A DNA stretch of 64,000 nucleotides from Methylocystis sp. MJC1 (GTDB taxonomy: Bacteria; Pseudomonadota; Alphaproteobacteria; Rhizobiales; Beijerinckiaceae): positions 3,131,001 through 3,195,000 of the forward strand of contig NZ_CP107558.1 in the NCBI RefSeq assembly GCF_026427715.1. The letters are read 5' to 3'. The notes beneath the pieces are model-generated. The model ran no database searches and was not told the DNA's origin. It was given only the letters and a program-made list of their open reading frames with translations. Positions 24,249 to 32,683 of this stretch are shown here, in pieces (position 1 is the first letter of the stretch; each line of letters starts with the position of its first letter). The position numbers and the translations under genes were made by a program.

Positions 24249-26193
24249 GATTCGCCTCCGCAATCTGCCCGAGCTTGCGCCGGGGCCACAGCCAGATGAG
24301 AAGGGAAACAATCGAAAGGCCGAAGCCGATCGCCGTAACGATCCAGGACAAGACGAGCGCGCCGGCGCATAACATCGTCGCGGCAAGCGCGACGGCGAGC
24401 GGCGCGATCGAATCCTCGGGCACTTTCACAATGGCGTCCGGCTCGGCGTCGAGGGCGGTCGTGGTCAGCATTTCCTTGCCGTCATCGAGGCGCAGGCCGC
24501 GCTTCATCGAGGATTCGCCTACCGCCTCGGAGAGCTCCTTTTCCCAAAGCGGGTGCCGGCTCGCGACGGCGGGGATCACCTCGAAATCATAGGCAGGCGG
24601 CGGCGAGGGTATCGACCATTCGAGCGTCGGCCCGCCCCATGGATTTGGTCCCGCTGGAAGGCCGCGCTTTCGACTGACCGCAATATTGATGGCAAGTAGC
24701 AGAACGCCGACGGCTAGGATAAAGGCCCCGATCGTCGTGACGAGATTGACTGCGCTCCAACCGAGCCCTTCCGGATAAGTGTATATCCGCCGCGGCATGC
24801 CCGCGAGGCCCGTCCAATGCATGGGCAAAAAGGCAAGATTGAAGCCGACGAACACGGTCCAGAAGTTCCAGCGACCCAGCCGCTCGTCGAGCAGGCGGCC
24901 GGTCATCTTGGGAAACCATGTGTAAAGGCCGCCCATCACCGCGAGCACATTGATGCCGATGAGCACGTAATGAATATGCGCGACGATGAAATAGGTGTCG
25001 GTGAGCTGACGGTCGCTCGGCGCCGCCGCCGTCATGACGCCGGAAACGCCGCCGATGACGAAGGTGACGACAAATCCGGCGAAGAACAGAAAGGCCGTCG
25101 AAAGCACTGGCCGGCCGGTCCAGATGGTTGCAATCCAGGCGAAGACGGCGACAGCGCTCGGCACGGTGATGATGAAGGAGGCTGCGCTGAAAAAAGACAG
25201 CGCGAGGTAAGGAATGCCGGTTGCAAACATGTGATGCAGCCAGACGCCGAAGCCCATCACCATCGTTGCGACCGTCGCGAGCACGACGACCGTGTAGCCG
25301 ACAAGCGGACGTCGGCAGAAGATCGGCAGCGCGTCCGAGACAATGCCCATCGCCGGCAGCACGACGACGTAGACCCAGGGATGCGCGAAGATCCAAAACA
25401 AATGCTGCCAGAGAAGCGGCTGTCCGCGGCCTGCCCAATTGAAGAAATGCGTGTCGAATTGGCGGTCGGTCCAGAGCATGAAGAAGGCGAGGCTGACGGC
25501 CGGCACGGAGAATAGGATGCCGAAAGAAGTGGTCGTCGTGCCCCAGGCAAGAATAGGGATGCGATTGATGGACATTCCCGGCGCCCGCGCGCGCAGGAAA
25601 GTCACCACGAAATTGGCCGCCGCCGCTGTGGAGGATACGCCGAAGAGGATCATGCCCAACGCATAGAAATCCATGTTGGGGCCGGGATTATATTGCCTGA
25701 GCGCATAGGGGACGTAGTTGAACCAACCGTCATTCGCACCATAGCCCATGGCGAAGCCGGCATAGATGAAGAGTCCCGAGAAAAGATAGATCCAATAGGA
25801 AAAGGCGTTCAGCCGTGGAAAAACCAGATCCCGTGTTCCGAGGATGAGCGGAAACAGAAAAGCGCTGAAGCCGGTGAGCACCGGCTGCGCGTAAAGGAAA
25901 ATCATCGTGAGACCATGCATGGAAAAGAGCTGGTCATATTGCTCCGGCGACAACAGGCTTTTGTTCGGTCCCGCGAGTTGCAGGCGCATGACCAGCGCTT
26001 CGATTCCCCCAACGAGAAGGAAGAGAAAGGCGGTAGCGATATAGCGCTTTCCAAGCTCTTTATGATCGACCGTCGTGAGCCATCCCCAAAGGCCCGGCTC
26101 GCTTTCCCAGATATGCGCAAGGTCGCGTTCGACTTTCGATTGCGGCCGGACATATTCGAGGTCCAGGGGACGGTCGTAATTCGCGATCGCCAT
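24241..26193 (-). CDS. coxA: cytochrome c oxidase subunit I, with atypical proton-channel residues
   Basis: About 650 residues, start with AGGAG site. Haem and CuB ligands are present: LFSMHGLTMIF, FAHPWVYVVVLP (cross-linked His-Tyr), WLHHMFATG and AHIHYVLIG. However, the Glu of the usual HPEVY is Trp and there is no YSH alternative before it, and the K-channel lysine (usual PTGIKIF) is replaced in VPSAVAVF by Ala. The C-terminus past ~residue 560 carries two further helices as in caa3 enzymes. It should reduce oxygen at the cytoplasmic membrane using electrons from subunit II; proton pumping may differ. It lies between subunits II and III. Confidence 0.93.
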   Translation of the reverse strand: MAIANYDRPLDLEYVRPQSKVERDLAHIWESEPGLWGWLTTVDHKELGKRYIATAFLFLLVGGIEALVMRLQLAGPNKSLLSPEQYDQLFSMHGLTMIFLYAQPVLTGFSAFLFPLILGTRDLVFPRLNAFSYWIYLFSGLFIYAGFAMGYGANDGWFNYVPYALRQYNPGPNMDFYALGMILFGVSSTAAAANFVVTFLRARAPGMSINRIPILAWGTTTTSFGILFSVPAVSLAFFMLWTDRQFDTHFFNWAGRGQPLLWQHLFWIFAHPWVYVVVLPAMGIVSDALPIFCRRPLVGYTVVVLATVATMVMGFGVWLHHMFATGIPYLALSFFSAASFIITVPSAVAVFAWIATIWTGRPVLSTAFLFFAGFVVTFVIGGVSGVMTAAAPSDRQLTDTYFIVAHIHYVLIGINVLAVMGGLYTWFPKMTGRLLDERLGRWNFWTVFVGFNLAFLPMHWTGLAGMPRRIYTYPEGLGWSAVNLVTTIGAFILAVGVLLLAINIAVSRKRGLPAGPNPWGGPTLEWSIPSPPPAYDFEVIPAVASRHPLWEKELSEAVGESSMKRGLRLDDGKEMLTTTALDAEPDAIVKVPEDSIAPLAVALAATMLCAGALVLSWIVTAIGFGLSIVSLLIWLWPRRKLGQIAEANRG

Positions 26194-26206
26194 GGCCGTC
26201 TCCTGC

Positions 26207-27241
26207 CTATTCCAAGGTTTCGAGATATTGACGAATGGTCGCAAGCTCCGGCGCCGAAAGCTCGAGAACCGGCATTTTGGCTCCCGGCTTGATGGTCTGC
26301 GGATCGGCGATCCAGCCCGAGAGATTGGCGATCGTGTTCGGCAGCGTATTCGCGGCGATGTCGCGACGGCTCATCAGATGCGTGAGGTCCGGGCCAAGCG
26401 CGCCGCCTGCCCCGGCGCCGCGCACGGTGTGACACGCGCCGCACCGCGCGACGAAGAGCGTTTGAGCGCTTGCGAGCGTGCCGGCTTGCGGCTTGGCCGG
26501 GCGCAATTGCGCGGCGCGCCAGGCTTCGAAATCCTTGGGCGCGTCGGCGACGACCGTGATCGCCATATGAGCGTGCTGCCGGCCGCAATATTCCGAACAT
26601 TGACCACGATAGACGCCCGGCTGACCCGCTTCGAGCCATGTCTCATTGGTCTGGCCGGGAATGAGGTCGATCTTGTCGCCGAGCGCGGGAATCCAGAAGG
26701 AGTGAATCACGTCGGCGGTTTCGACCTCGAAACGCACGGTTTGACCAACCGGAATATGCGCCTCATTCGCCGTGTCGAAAATTTGCGAGGGATCGTCGCT
26801 CTTGTAACGGAATTGCCACCACCATTGATGGCCGATAACCCTGATCGTCAGCGCCGGATCATGGGGCGGCCGGTTGATCGCCGCCATTGTGTAGGCGTTC
26901 CACGCCATGCCGCCGAGAAGCGCAACGGTTGAAATGGCGACACCGATCGTGATCCAGGAGAGGCCGCTTTCCTCGCGCGCGAGCGGTTCTCGGTCGGCTT
27001 CCGTAGCGCGGCGCGGGCTTCGCCGACGCAAGACGGCGGCGAGCGTCAAGGCAGTGATTATGACAACGACCGCAATGGACAGGATCAACAAGGCCCAGGT
27101 GAGCGTTGCAATCGACCCGGCCTTTCCGCCAAAGGCCTCAAGATAGTTCATCGGAGGAGAGGGCCCTTGGGCCCCCGCGGCCGATTGTGCGATGAGCGCA
27201 AGGCCGAGGGTAACCGCAACATGTGCGGCTCTCCCTTTCAT
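26207..27241 (-). CDS. coxB: cytochrome c oxidase subunit II fused to cytochrome c (caa3 type)
   Basis: 344 residues: signal peptide, two membrane helices (TLTWALLILSIAVVVIITAL and ITIGVAISTVALLGGMAW), cupredoxin domain with GHQWWWQFRY, VIHSFWIP and the CuA set CSEYCGRQHAHM, then a C-terminal cytochrome c domain with CGACH and a Met in AKMPVLELS. CuA and c haem provide electron entry from periplasmic cytochromes. The gene ends 14 bp before subunit I and overlaps the preceding cytochrome gene. Confidence 0.93.
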   Translation of the reverse strand: MKGRAAHVAVTLGLALIAQSAAGAQGPSPPMNYLEAFGGKAGSIATLTWALLILSIAVVVIITALTLAAVLRRRSPRRATEADREPLAREESGLSWITIGVAISTVALLGGMAWNAYTMAAINRPPHDPALTIRVIGHQWWWQFRYKSDDPSQIFDTANEAHIPVGQTVRFEVETADVIHSFWIPALGDKIDLIPGQTNETWLEAGQPGVYRGQCSEYCGRQHAHMAITVVADAPKDFEAWRAAQLRPAKPQAGTLASAQTLFVARCGACHTVRGAGAGGALGPDLTHLMSRRDIAANTLPNTIANLSGWIADPQTIKPGAKMPVLELSAPELATIRQYLETLE

Positions 27242-27993
27242 GGATGCTTCTCATTGGGCTTTTGACCGGCGCTAAAGTTCTCGGTCTGGCTCCAGGGCGT
27301 CGATGTTTGCGAAAATTCGGCGGGCGTTTGCTCGATTCTCCACGCGTCATGCGAAGCGGTTTTGCCCCAGCTCTTCGCAGGCTCCTTGCTGATGCTTTGG
27401 ACGTAGGCGACGAGATCCCAAATGATGTTCTCCGGCAACATTGCGCCCCAGGAGGGCATGCCATTGGGACGCCCCTGATAAATGCTCATGTAGATGTTGG
27501 CGTCGGCGCCGCCGTAAATGAAAAAGCTGTTGCTCAAAGCCGGCCCCATGCCGCCGCCGCCGTTGGGCGCATGACAGCCGACGCAATTGAAGGTCGCGAA
27601 GTAGTTCATCCCGCGCTGAATGGCTTCCGAGTTGTTCGCGACAGGATTTTTCATTTCCTGGCGCGGAGGGGCGTTGCCCGGAAACAGTCTCGACACAGGC
27701 GTCTCGAGTAGATTTGTTCCGGCAGGATAGAGGCTGAAGACTGGAGCCGCGGCGGCGTTCGCTGGCGGGCTTGGCTCATTTTGAGGTTGCGTTTGCCCTG
27801 ACGGTTGTTGCTGCGCCGGCTGAGGCTGCGCCTGATTTAACTCGGGCGGAGCCTGCGGCGGGGCGGGTTGCTGCGCTCTTGGCGGCGGCGCCGGGCGCCT
27901 GGGACGCGCGAGCGTACCCGCCGCAGTGAAGACGACGCATGCCGTCACGGCGGAGACCGTTGCGAAGAGAACCGGAGCCCAAGCCTTGCGCAT
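27238..27993 (-). CDS. proline-rich membrane-anchored or secreted cytochrome c
   Basis: About 251 residues from ATG 27993 (a GTG at 28005 is an alternative). An N-terminal signal or anchor is followed by a long Pro/Gln-rich linker (residues ~35-80) and a class I c domain with CVGCH, then FIYGGADANIYMSIYQGRPNGMPSWG with a Met ligand. The linker suits a tethered electron shuttle between XoxF and the caa3-type oxidase, taking the place of XoxG/MxaG cytochrome cL. That role is inferred from position; overlapping starts and stops on both sides show one transcript. Confidence 0.85.
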   Translation of the reverse strand: MRKAWAPVLFATVSAVTACVVFTAAGTLARPRRPAPPPRAQQPAPPQAPPELNQAQPQPAQQQPSGQTQPQNEPSPPANAAAAPVFSLYPAGTNLLETPVSRLFPGNAPPRQEMKNPVANNSEAIQRGMNYFATFNCVGCHAPNGGGGMGPALSNSFFIYGGADANIYMSIYQGRPNGMPSWGAMLPENIIWDLVAYVQSISKEPAKSWGKTASHDAWRIEQTPAEFSQTSTPWSQTENFSAGQKPNEKHP

Positions 27994-28001
27994 GGCGCTT
28001 C

Positions 28002-28826
28002 TCACCCATTCCGAGCATGGTCGACGGGAACGCCATAGCTCTCGACGATCGCTCTGATCTCCGCGCTCTTGTCAGAGATAATCTGGTCGAGGCGCCGCCT
28101 CAGCGCATGGTCGCCCTTCCGCACCCCCATCGAGATATCGAAAGAGAAACGGAGTGGCGCGAAATCGCTCGTTTCTTCGATCGCTTCTATGCGTAAGGGA
28201 ACGCGAGAATGCAGCGCCTCATAGCCCGCGAATGGGCCCCACGTTGCCGCTATATCGATCGCGTCATCTTCGACGGCTTTGATCAGACGCAGCGGCGGCG
28301 CGGGCTCCCGATAGTCGCCGTAGATGGTGAAGCCGACGACATTCTCGACCATTCCCTCTTGCGCCAGGACATGCGCGGGCGGGGTGTTCATCCCGTCGTC
28401 GCCAATGAGATGCACGCCGATTCGAAATTCTCGCAACCGAGCGTCTTTCAGCGAAGCCACATCGATGTCGCGATCGCGTCTCGAGACAAAAACATAGCGC
28501 GATCTATAATAGGGCGCGGTAGTTTCGACGGGGCCGTAACCTGTGGGTACGCCCATCACAATGTCGCAAAGATCCGCTTTCAGCGTGTTGCGGATGAAGC
28601 CGCGTCGCTGAGCCTGCCAGACATAAGACAGCTTTTTGCCGAGTTCTTCTGCAATGAGTTTCGCGAGGCGGTTTTCGAAGCCTTCGCCGGCGGCGTTGGA
28701 GAAAGGAAGATTGTTCGGGTCGGCGCAGACGCGCAAATCATCCGCCGCCTCATGCGTGGGCCAGCTTGCGCGACCGACCGCTGCTGTCGCGATGATCAGC
28801 GCAAGGAGAAGAAGCGCGCGGCGCAT
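28002..28826 (-). CDS. xoxJ: XoxJ/MxaJ-like periplasmic binding protein
   Basis: 274 residues with signal peptide and type II solute-binding fold: LRVCADPNNLPFSN, GFENRLAKLIAEELGKKLSYVW, CDIVMGVPTGYGPVETTAPYYRS. This is the quinoprotein-dehydrogenase-associated family (MxaJ/XoxJ), thought to activate or mature the dehydrogenase in the periplasm. It lies 10 bp after xoxF and before the cytochrome gene, as in other xoxFJG loci. Confidence 0.9.
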   Translation of the reverse strand: MRRALLLLALIIATAAVGRASWPTHEAADDLRVCADPNNLPFSNAAGEGFENRLAKLIAEELGKKLSYVWQAQRRGFIRNTLKADLCDIVMGVPTGYGPVETTAPYYRSRYVFVSRRDRDIDVASLKDARLREFRIGVHLIGDDGMNTPPAHVLAQEGMVENVVGFTIYGDYREPAPPLRLIKAVEDDAIDIAATWGPFAGYEALHSRVPLRIEAIEETSDFAPLRFSFDISMGVRKGDHALRRRLDQIISDKSAEIRAIVESYGVPVDHARNG

Positions 28827-28835
28827 CGTCTCCTC

Positions 28836-30707
28836 CTAGCGGCTGGCCGGCGCATTGGTCGCGCCAGACGGTCCGAGGGAGAAAACGAGAAGCGTGCTGC
28901 CGCCAACTGTGTAAAGCGGCAAATCCTGCGTCGCGCCGGTGAAACCGAGCGCGCCATTTCTCACGCGCGGATCGACTTCCGCGTTCGCGACGACGCCGGG
29001 CCAGCCTCCGACGCCTGAGAGGATCGCGATATATTGCACGCCGTCATTGCCGAGATAGGTGACCGGTTGGCCGATGAAACCCGACGGTCCCGTCGCCTGC
29101 CAAAGCACGTGGCCTGTCTTTGCGTCGACAGCTTTGAACTTGCGGTCCATCGTGCCGTAGAAAACAATGTCGCCCGCCGTCGCCAATGTCCCGCTCCACA
29201 CAGGAAGCTTTTCCGTGAGCGACCAGACCTTCGCGCGTTTGACAGGGTCCCACGCCATGAATTCGCCGCGATGGCCGCCGGGCCCCGCATACATATCCAC
29301 CGTCGCGCCGACGAAAGGCGTGCCCGCGATATAGCTCACCTCGCTCGTGCGGAAATTCGCGCACAAATGCTGGTGCGGCACATAGAGCAGCTTGGTTCGC
29401 GGCGACCAAGCTGTCGGCTGCCAGTCCTTGGCGCCGGGCGGCGCTGGGCAGACGTTTTCGATGGTCTTGTCGAGAACCGGCGTCATCGATTCAACAGGCT
29501 TGATGCGGCCTGTCTTGAGATCGACGCCGGAATAGACTGTCACCGTGTCGTAAGTGTCGGCGGACAAGACCTCGCCCGACGTACGGTCGAGGACATAGAG
29601 ATAGCCGTTGCGTCCAGGATGGATCAGAACTTTTCGGGTCTCGCCGTTGATATCCAGATCGACGAGGACATTCTCGTTGATCTCGTCATGATCCCAAAGG
29701 TCGTGCGGGCTTGCCTGATAAGCCCATTTCGCGGCGCCTGCATCGACGTCGCGCGCGAAGATCGTGCTGGTCCAAAGATTGTCGCCGGGTCTTTGGTCCG
29801 CGTTCCAAGGCCCCGGGTTGGCGGTGCCGTAATAGAGATGATTGAGATCGGGGTCATAGGCCAGCCAGCCCCAGACGGTTCCGCCGCCGATGCGCCAGCG
29901 GTCGGCGGGCCAACTTTGCACGCCGAGGTCTTTTCCCTTCATCCAATCGTAATGGGGCTTGAAGTCAGCGCCGATCAGCACGTCCGAGTCCGGCCCTGTG
30001 GAATAAGCGCGCCAGGCAATCTTGCCGCTGGCTTGATCGACCGCGGTGACCCATCCGCGCACGCCCATCTCGCCGCCGCTATTGCCGGCGAGCACTTTTC
30101 CCTTCACGGCGAGAGGCGCCATGGTGATGGTCTCGCCGAGATTGATGTCGCCGAGCTTCGTCACCCACAGCTCGTTGCCGGTGCGCGCGTCTAGCGCCAC
30201 CATGTAATCGTCCAGCGTGGCGAGAAAGATTTTTCCATTGTCGTAGGCGAGGCCGCGACTCACCACATCGCAACAGGCGACGCCCTTCGCCGCGGGGGTT
30301 GGCTTAGGCGCATAGGACCATTTCAATTCGCCCGTCGCCGCGTCGAGCGCAAAAACCTGATTGGGGTGCGGACCGTCATAAGGAGCGACGACATACAGCG
30401 TCCCGTCGACCACCAATGGCGCCGCTTCCTGTCCGCGATTGGCGCCAACGGAAAAGGACCAGGCAAGCTTCAACTGTCCGACATTCTCGGTCCTGATCTG
30501 ATCGAGCGGGCTGAAGCGCGTATTGGCATAGTCTCTCGAGGCCATGGGCCAGTTTGCGGCATTGGCGTAGAGAGAGGTAAGCGTCTCGCTTCTGCTCTGC
30601 TGCTGCGCGAGAGAAGGCGTTGCGACATTCACGTCAGCGATAAAGGCCGAAGCGACACACGTCAGCGGTACTGCAACGTAAGCATAACGCGACCGAAGCT
30701 TGCGCAT
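28836..30707 (-). CDS. xoxF: PQQ-dependent methanol dehydrogenase, lanthanide (XoxF) type
   Basis: About 623 residues: signal peptide ending near SLAQQ, eight-bladed propeller with the CC disulfide that contacts PQQ (GVACCDVVSRGLAYD) and catalytic region PHDLWDHDEINEN. The Asp two places after the catalytic Asp is the extra ligand typical of lanthanide-dependent XoxF enzymes and absent from calcium-type MxaF. It oxidises methanol (or another small alcohol) in the periplasm and passes electrons to cytochrome c. Start at ATG 30707 with GAGG site. The XoxF clade cannot be fixed by eye. Confidence 0.92.
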   Translation of the reverse strand: MRKLRSRYAYVAVPLTCVASAFIADVNVATPSLAQQQSRSETLTSLYANAANWPMASRDYANTRFSPLDQIRTENVGQLKLAWSFSVGANRGQEAAPLVVDGTLYVVAPYDGPHPNQVFALDAATGELKWSYAPKPTPAAKGVACCDVVSRGLAYDNGKIFLATLDDYMVALDARTGNELWVTKLGDINLGETITMAPLAVKGKVLAGNSGGEMGVRGWVTAVDQASGKIAWRAYSTGPDSDVLIGADFKPHYDWMKGKDLGVQSWPADRWRIGGGTVWGWLAYDPDLNHLYYGTANPGPWNADQRPGDNLWTSTIFARDVDAGAAKWAYQASPHDLWDHDEINENVLVDLDINGETRKVLIHPGRNGYLYVLDRTSGEVLSADTYDTVTVYSGVDLKTGRIKPVESMTPVLDKTIENVCPAPPGAKDWQPTAWSPRTKLLYVPHQHLCANFRTSEVSYIAGTPFVGATVDMYAGPGGHRGEFMAWDPVKRAKVWSLTEKLPVWSGTLATAGDIVFYGTMDRKFKAVDAKTGHVLWQATGPSGFIGQPVTYLGNDGVQYIAILSGVGGWPGVVANAEVDPRVRNGALGFTGATQDLPLYTVGGSTLLVFSLGPSGATNAPASR

Positions 30708-30941
30708 GAGCGCCTCAAAGTCTCGGATTGCAACGAACAATTATCCCTTACGACTGGCATCTAGGGGGCTCTTGCTCACAAGCAACCGCTGCGGCTGGCG
30801 CGCCATCATAGTCATGGGTGGAGGAATTTTTTGGCGTCTGGTGGCGCTCCAGCGTCCCAGAGCAAGGAATGTTTGTCCTTTCGGAACCTCGGCGACGATG
30901 TCGGGGTTCGTGGCGAAGGGCCCCTGGATCATAGGTGCGAC

Positions 30942-31397
30942 ATGAAACGCCGCTCTATTAAAGACACGCCAGCATCCGCTCCCGTTTCGAGACCCGATTG
31001 CCCCGACTGGGCGCTACGGAGGCTAAGACTGGAACGTCTGGCGCGCTTGGTGGAAGCCGAGAAGGAGCCTGTGCGGCTCTTCTCGACGATGGAATGCTAT
31101 CCGAGGAAAAAGCGCCTTGCTTTGCGTCAGAACGGATCGCCTTTGGCGATCGCGTTCAAGGATTCGATATTTCGAATAGAAGGCCTCGCAGGCGACAGCG
31201 TGGCGGACGGCGTATCCTTTTTCAAGCTGTCGCTAGCGGAAGCGCATACGCTCCTTTGTGACTGTCATTACGGCGGCGTCTTACATATCGGGCAATCAAT
31301 CGGCGAACAGGTCGCCCAGAGGGCGCGGTCGCTCGCAGCGAGGCACACCTTTGCCGAGTTGCGGGACCGGCTTACGTCCTGGCTCGGGAGGCGTTAG
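30942..31397 (+). CDS. hypothetical cytosolic protein
   Basis: 151 residues, no signal peptide. The middle (KKRLALRQNGSPLAIAFKDSIFRIEGL) and the end (RARSLAARHTFAELRDRLTSWLG) suggest a small mixed alpha/beta protein; one Cys pair (LLCDCHYGG) is visible. The start codon ATG 30942 has an AGGTG site; the frame is open earlier. It is divergent from xoxF, so the two share a ~230 bp promoter region, and it could be a regulator or accessory of that operon. Family not recognised. Confidence 0.6.
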   Translation: MKRRSIKDTPASAPVSRPDCPDWALRRLRLERLARLVEAEKEPVRLFSTMECYPRKKRLALRQNGSPLAIAFKDSIFRIEGLAGDSVADGVSFFKLSLAEAHTLLCDCHYGGVLHIGQSIGEQVAQRARSLAARHTFAELRDRLTSWLGRR

Positions 31398-31467
31398 GGA
31401 CGGCATTTCTTCGGCCGTCCGGACAGTTTCGGCGACGGACGGCCGATAATCGGAAAGAGGCGAACAA

Positions 31468-31686
31468 ATGCAAAAGCGGCTAACAATAATGGCGGCAATC
31501 TTGATCGCGATGACGCTTCCCGCGGCGTCGCAGAGCGAGGAACATCGAGAACATAGCGCCATGCAGCACCTCGGGGGCCATTACCGGCATATGCATCGCG
31601 ATTGGAGCGAGCAGACAGGGCGACATATGCACAGCGTCTGCTGGAACTGGGAGCCTGGAGAGGGCTGGGTCTGGATTTGCCGATGA
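31468..31686 (+). CDS. small secreted His-rich protein
   Basis: 72 residues: signal peptide (MAAILIAMTLPAASQS) then a very His/Met-rich segment (EEHREHSAMQHLGGHYRHMHRD) and a tail with two Cys and several Trp (CWNWEPGEGWVWIC). A GAGG site precedes the ATG. The mature peptide of about 50 residues looks made to bind metal, probably copper, in the periplasm. It is the first gene of a plus-strand run leading to the Cus efflux operon. Confidence 0.65.
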   Translation: MQKRLTIMAAILIAMTLPAASQSEEHREHSAMQHLGGHYRHMHRDWSEQTGRHMHSVCWNWEPGEGWVWICR

Positions 31687-31774
31687 GCGCGCCTTGCCAA
31701 GGCGCGCCAAAAGAGCGTGGCCCTGGCCAGTTGCCGACCAGAGCGGCTGTGATATTGTGCGTCCGGGAAACGCA

Positions 31775-32098
31775 ATGAAGCTGAACTGGCTGCACCTTAT
31801 CGTCTCTGCGATGCTCGTCATCGCCGCTCTGTCAGGGGCGGCGCCGAGCTATGCCGGGCCTGCGCTCCATCCCTGCGCGGCGATGACCGCGATGGACGAC
31901 TGTCCCGACCATTCGGCCAACCATGCGACAGCGCCGCGGCGCTGCGACTCCCTCATCTGCGGTGCTGTTCAGCTGACGCCGCCTTTCGCCCTTGTGGCGA
32001 CCACCACGGTAGCTACCGCGCCAGCGCGTCGAATTCTCGACGATGCCGACTATCGAGGGCTCTCAACGCCACCGGACCTTCGTCCCCCAATTCTCTGA
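31775..32098 (+). CDS. secreted Cys/His-containing small protein
   Basis: 107 residues with a signal peptide (LHLIVSAMLVIAALSGAAPSYA) and a mature part containing HPCAAMTAMDDCPDHSANHA and RRCDSLICGAVQ, that is, four Cys and several His/Met. It resembles the small DUF2946-like/CopL-type proteins next to copper genes. It probably binds copper or a related metal outside the cytoplasm; this is inferred from composition and its neighbours. Confidence 0.6.
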   Translation: MKLNWLHLIVSAMLVIAALSGAAPSYAGPALHPCAAMTAMDDCPDHSANHATAPRRCDSLICGAVQLTPPFALVATTTVATAPARRILDDADYRGLSTPPDLRPPIL

Positions 32099-32290
32099 GG
32101 CTCCATCGGCGCCCGCCGGCTTCGGTGCGCGCTTTCATGGGCGCTTTGGTGACTGACGTCGCGCTGCGGGCTGTGAATTCAGCCTCCTCGCGAACAGCCC
32201 AGATCTTCCCCCTTACGGTCTCAGGCCCCCTTGCGGGGCGATCCAACTTGCGCACAGCAACGGTTGCGAGCGGCGCGAGAGAGAACTCAC

Positions 32291-32683
32291 ATGTCACGGA
32301 AAATCTTACGGCTGGTCGGCGCAATGACTTTCGTCGCGCTGGGCTTGGGATACGCCCGCGCCGCCGTCGACGACTATGCGTTCGAGCTGGTCAAAACCCA
32401 GATCCAGAAGGGGCAAAGCTTCGCCGATGTGCGGCTTGTCCATAGGCCGGACGGCAAACTTGTTGGCGACGCGATTATTTTCGCCACGAGGCTCGACATG
32501 GCGCCCGACGACATGGAATCGATGACGAGCGCCATGGAGCTGACGCAAAGCCCTGAGCCTGGCCTATACCGCTTCAAGGTCGATCTGACGGACGAGGGAC
32601 GCTGGCGCATGTCCATCGCGGCGAAGATTCAGGGAGAGGCCGGCACGCTCCACGGCCGGTTGATCTTGAAGGCGACGCCATGA
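32291..32683 (+). CDS. FixH/YtkA-like secreted protein
   Basis: 130 residues: signal peptide (MTFVALGLGYARA) then a beta-sandwich of the FixH/YtkA type (VRLVHRPDGKLVGDAIIFATRLDM, GLYRFKVDLTDEGRWRMSIAAKIQGE). Such proteins accompany heavy-metal RND systems and may help present or sense metal. Its stop codon overlaps the next start (ATGA), so it belongs to the efflux operon. Confidence 0.78.
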   Translation: MSRKILRLVGAMTFVALGLGYARAAVDDYAFELVKTQIQKGQSFADVRLVHRPDGKLVGDAIIFATRLDMAPDDMESMTSAMELTQSPEPGLYRFKVDLTDEGRWRMSIAAKIQGEAGTLHGRLILKATP

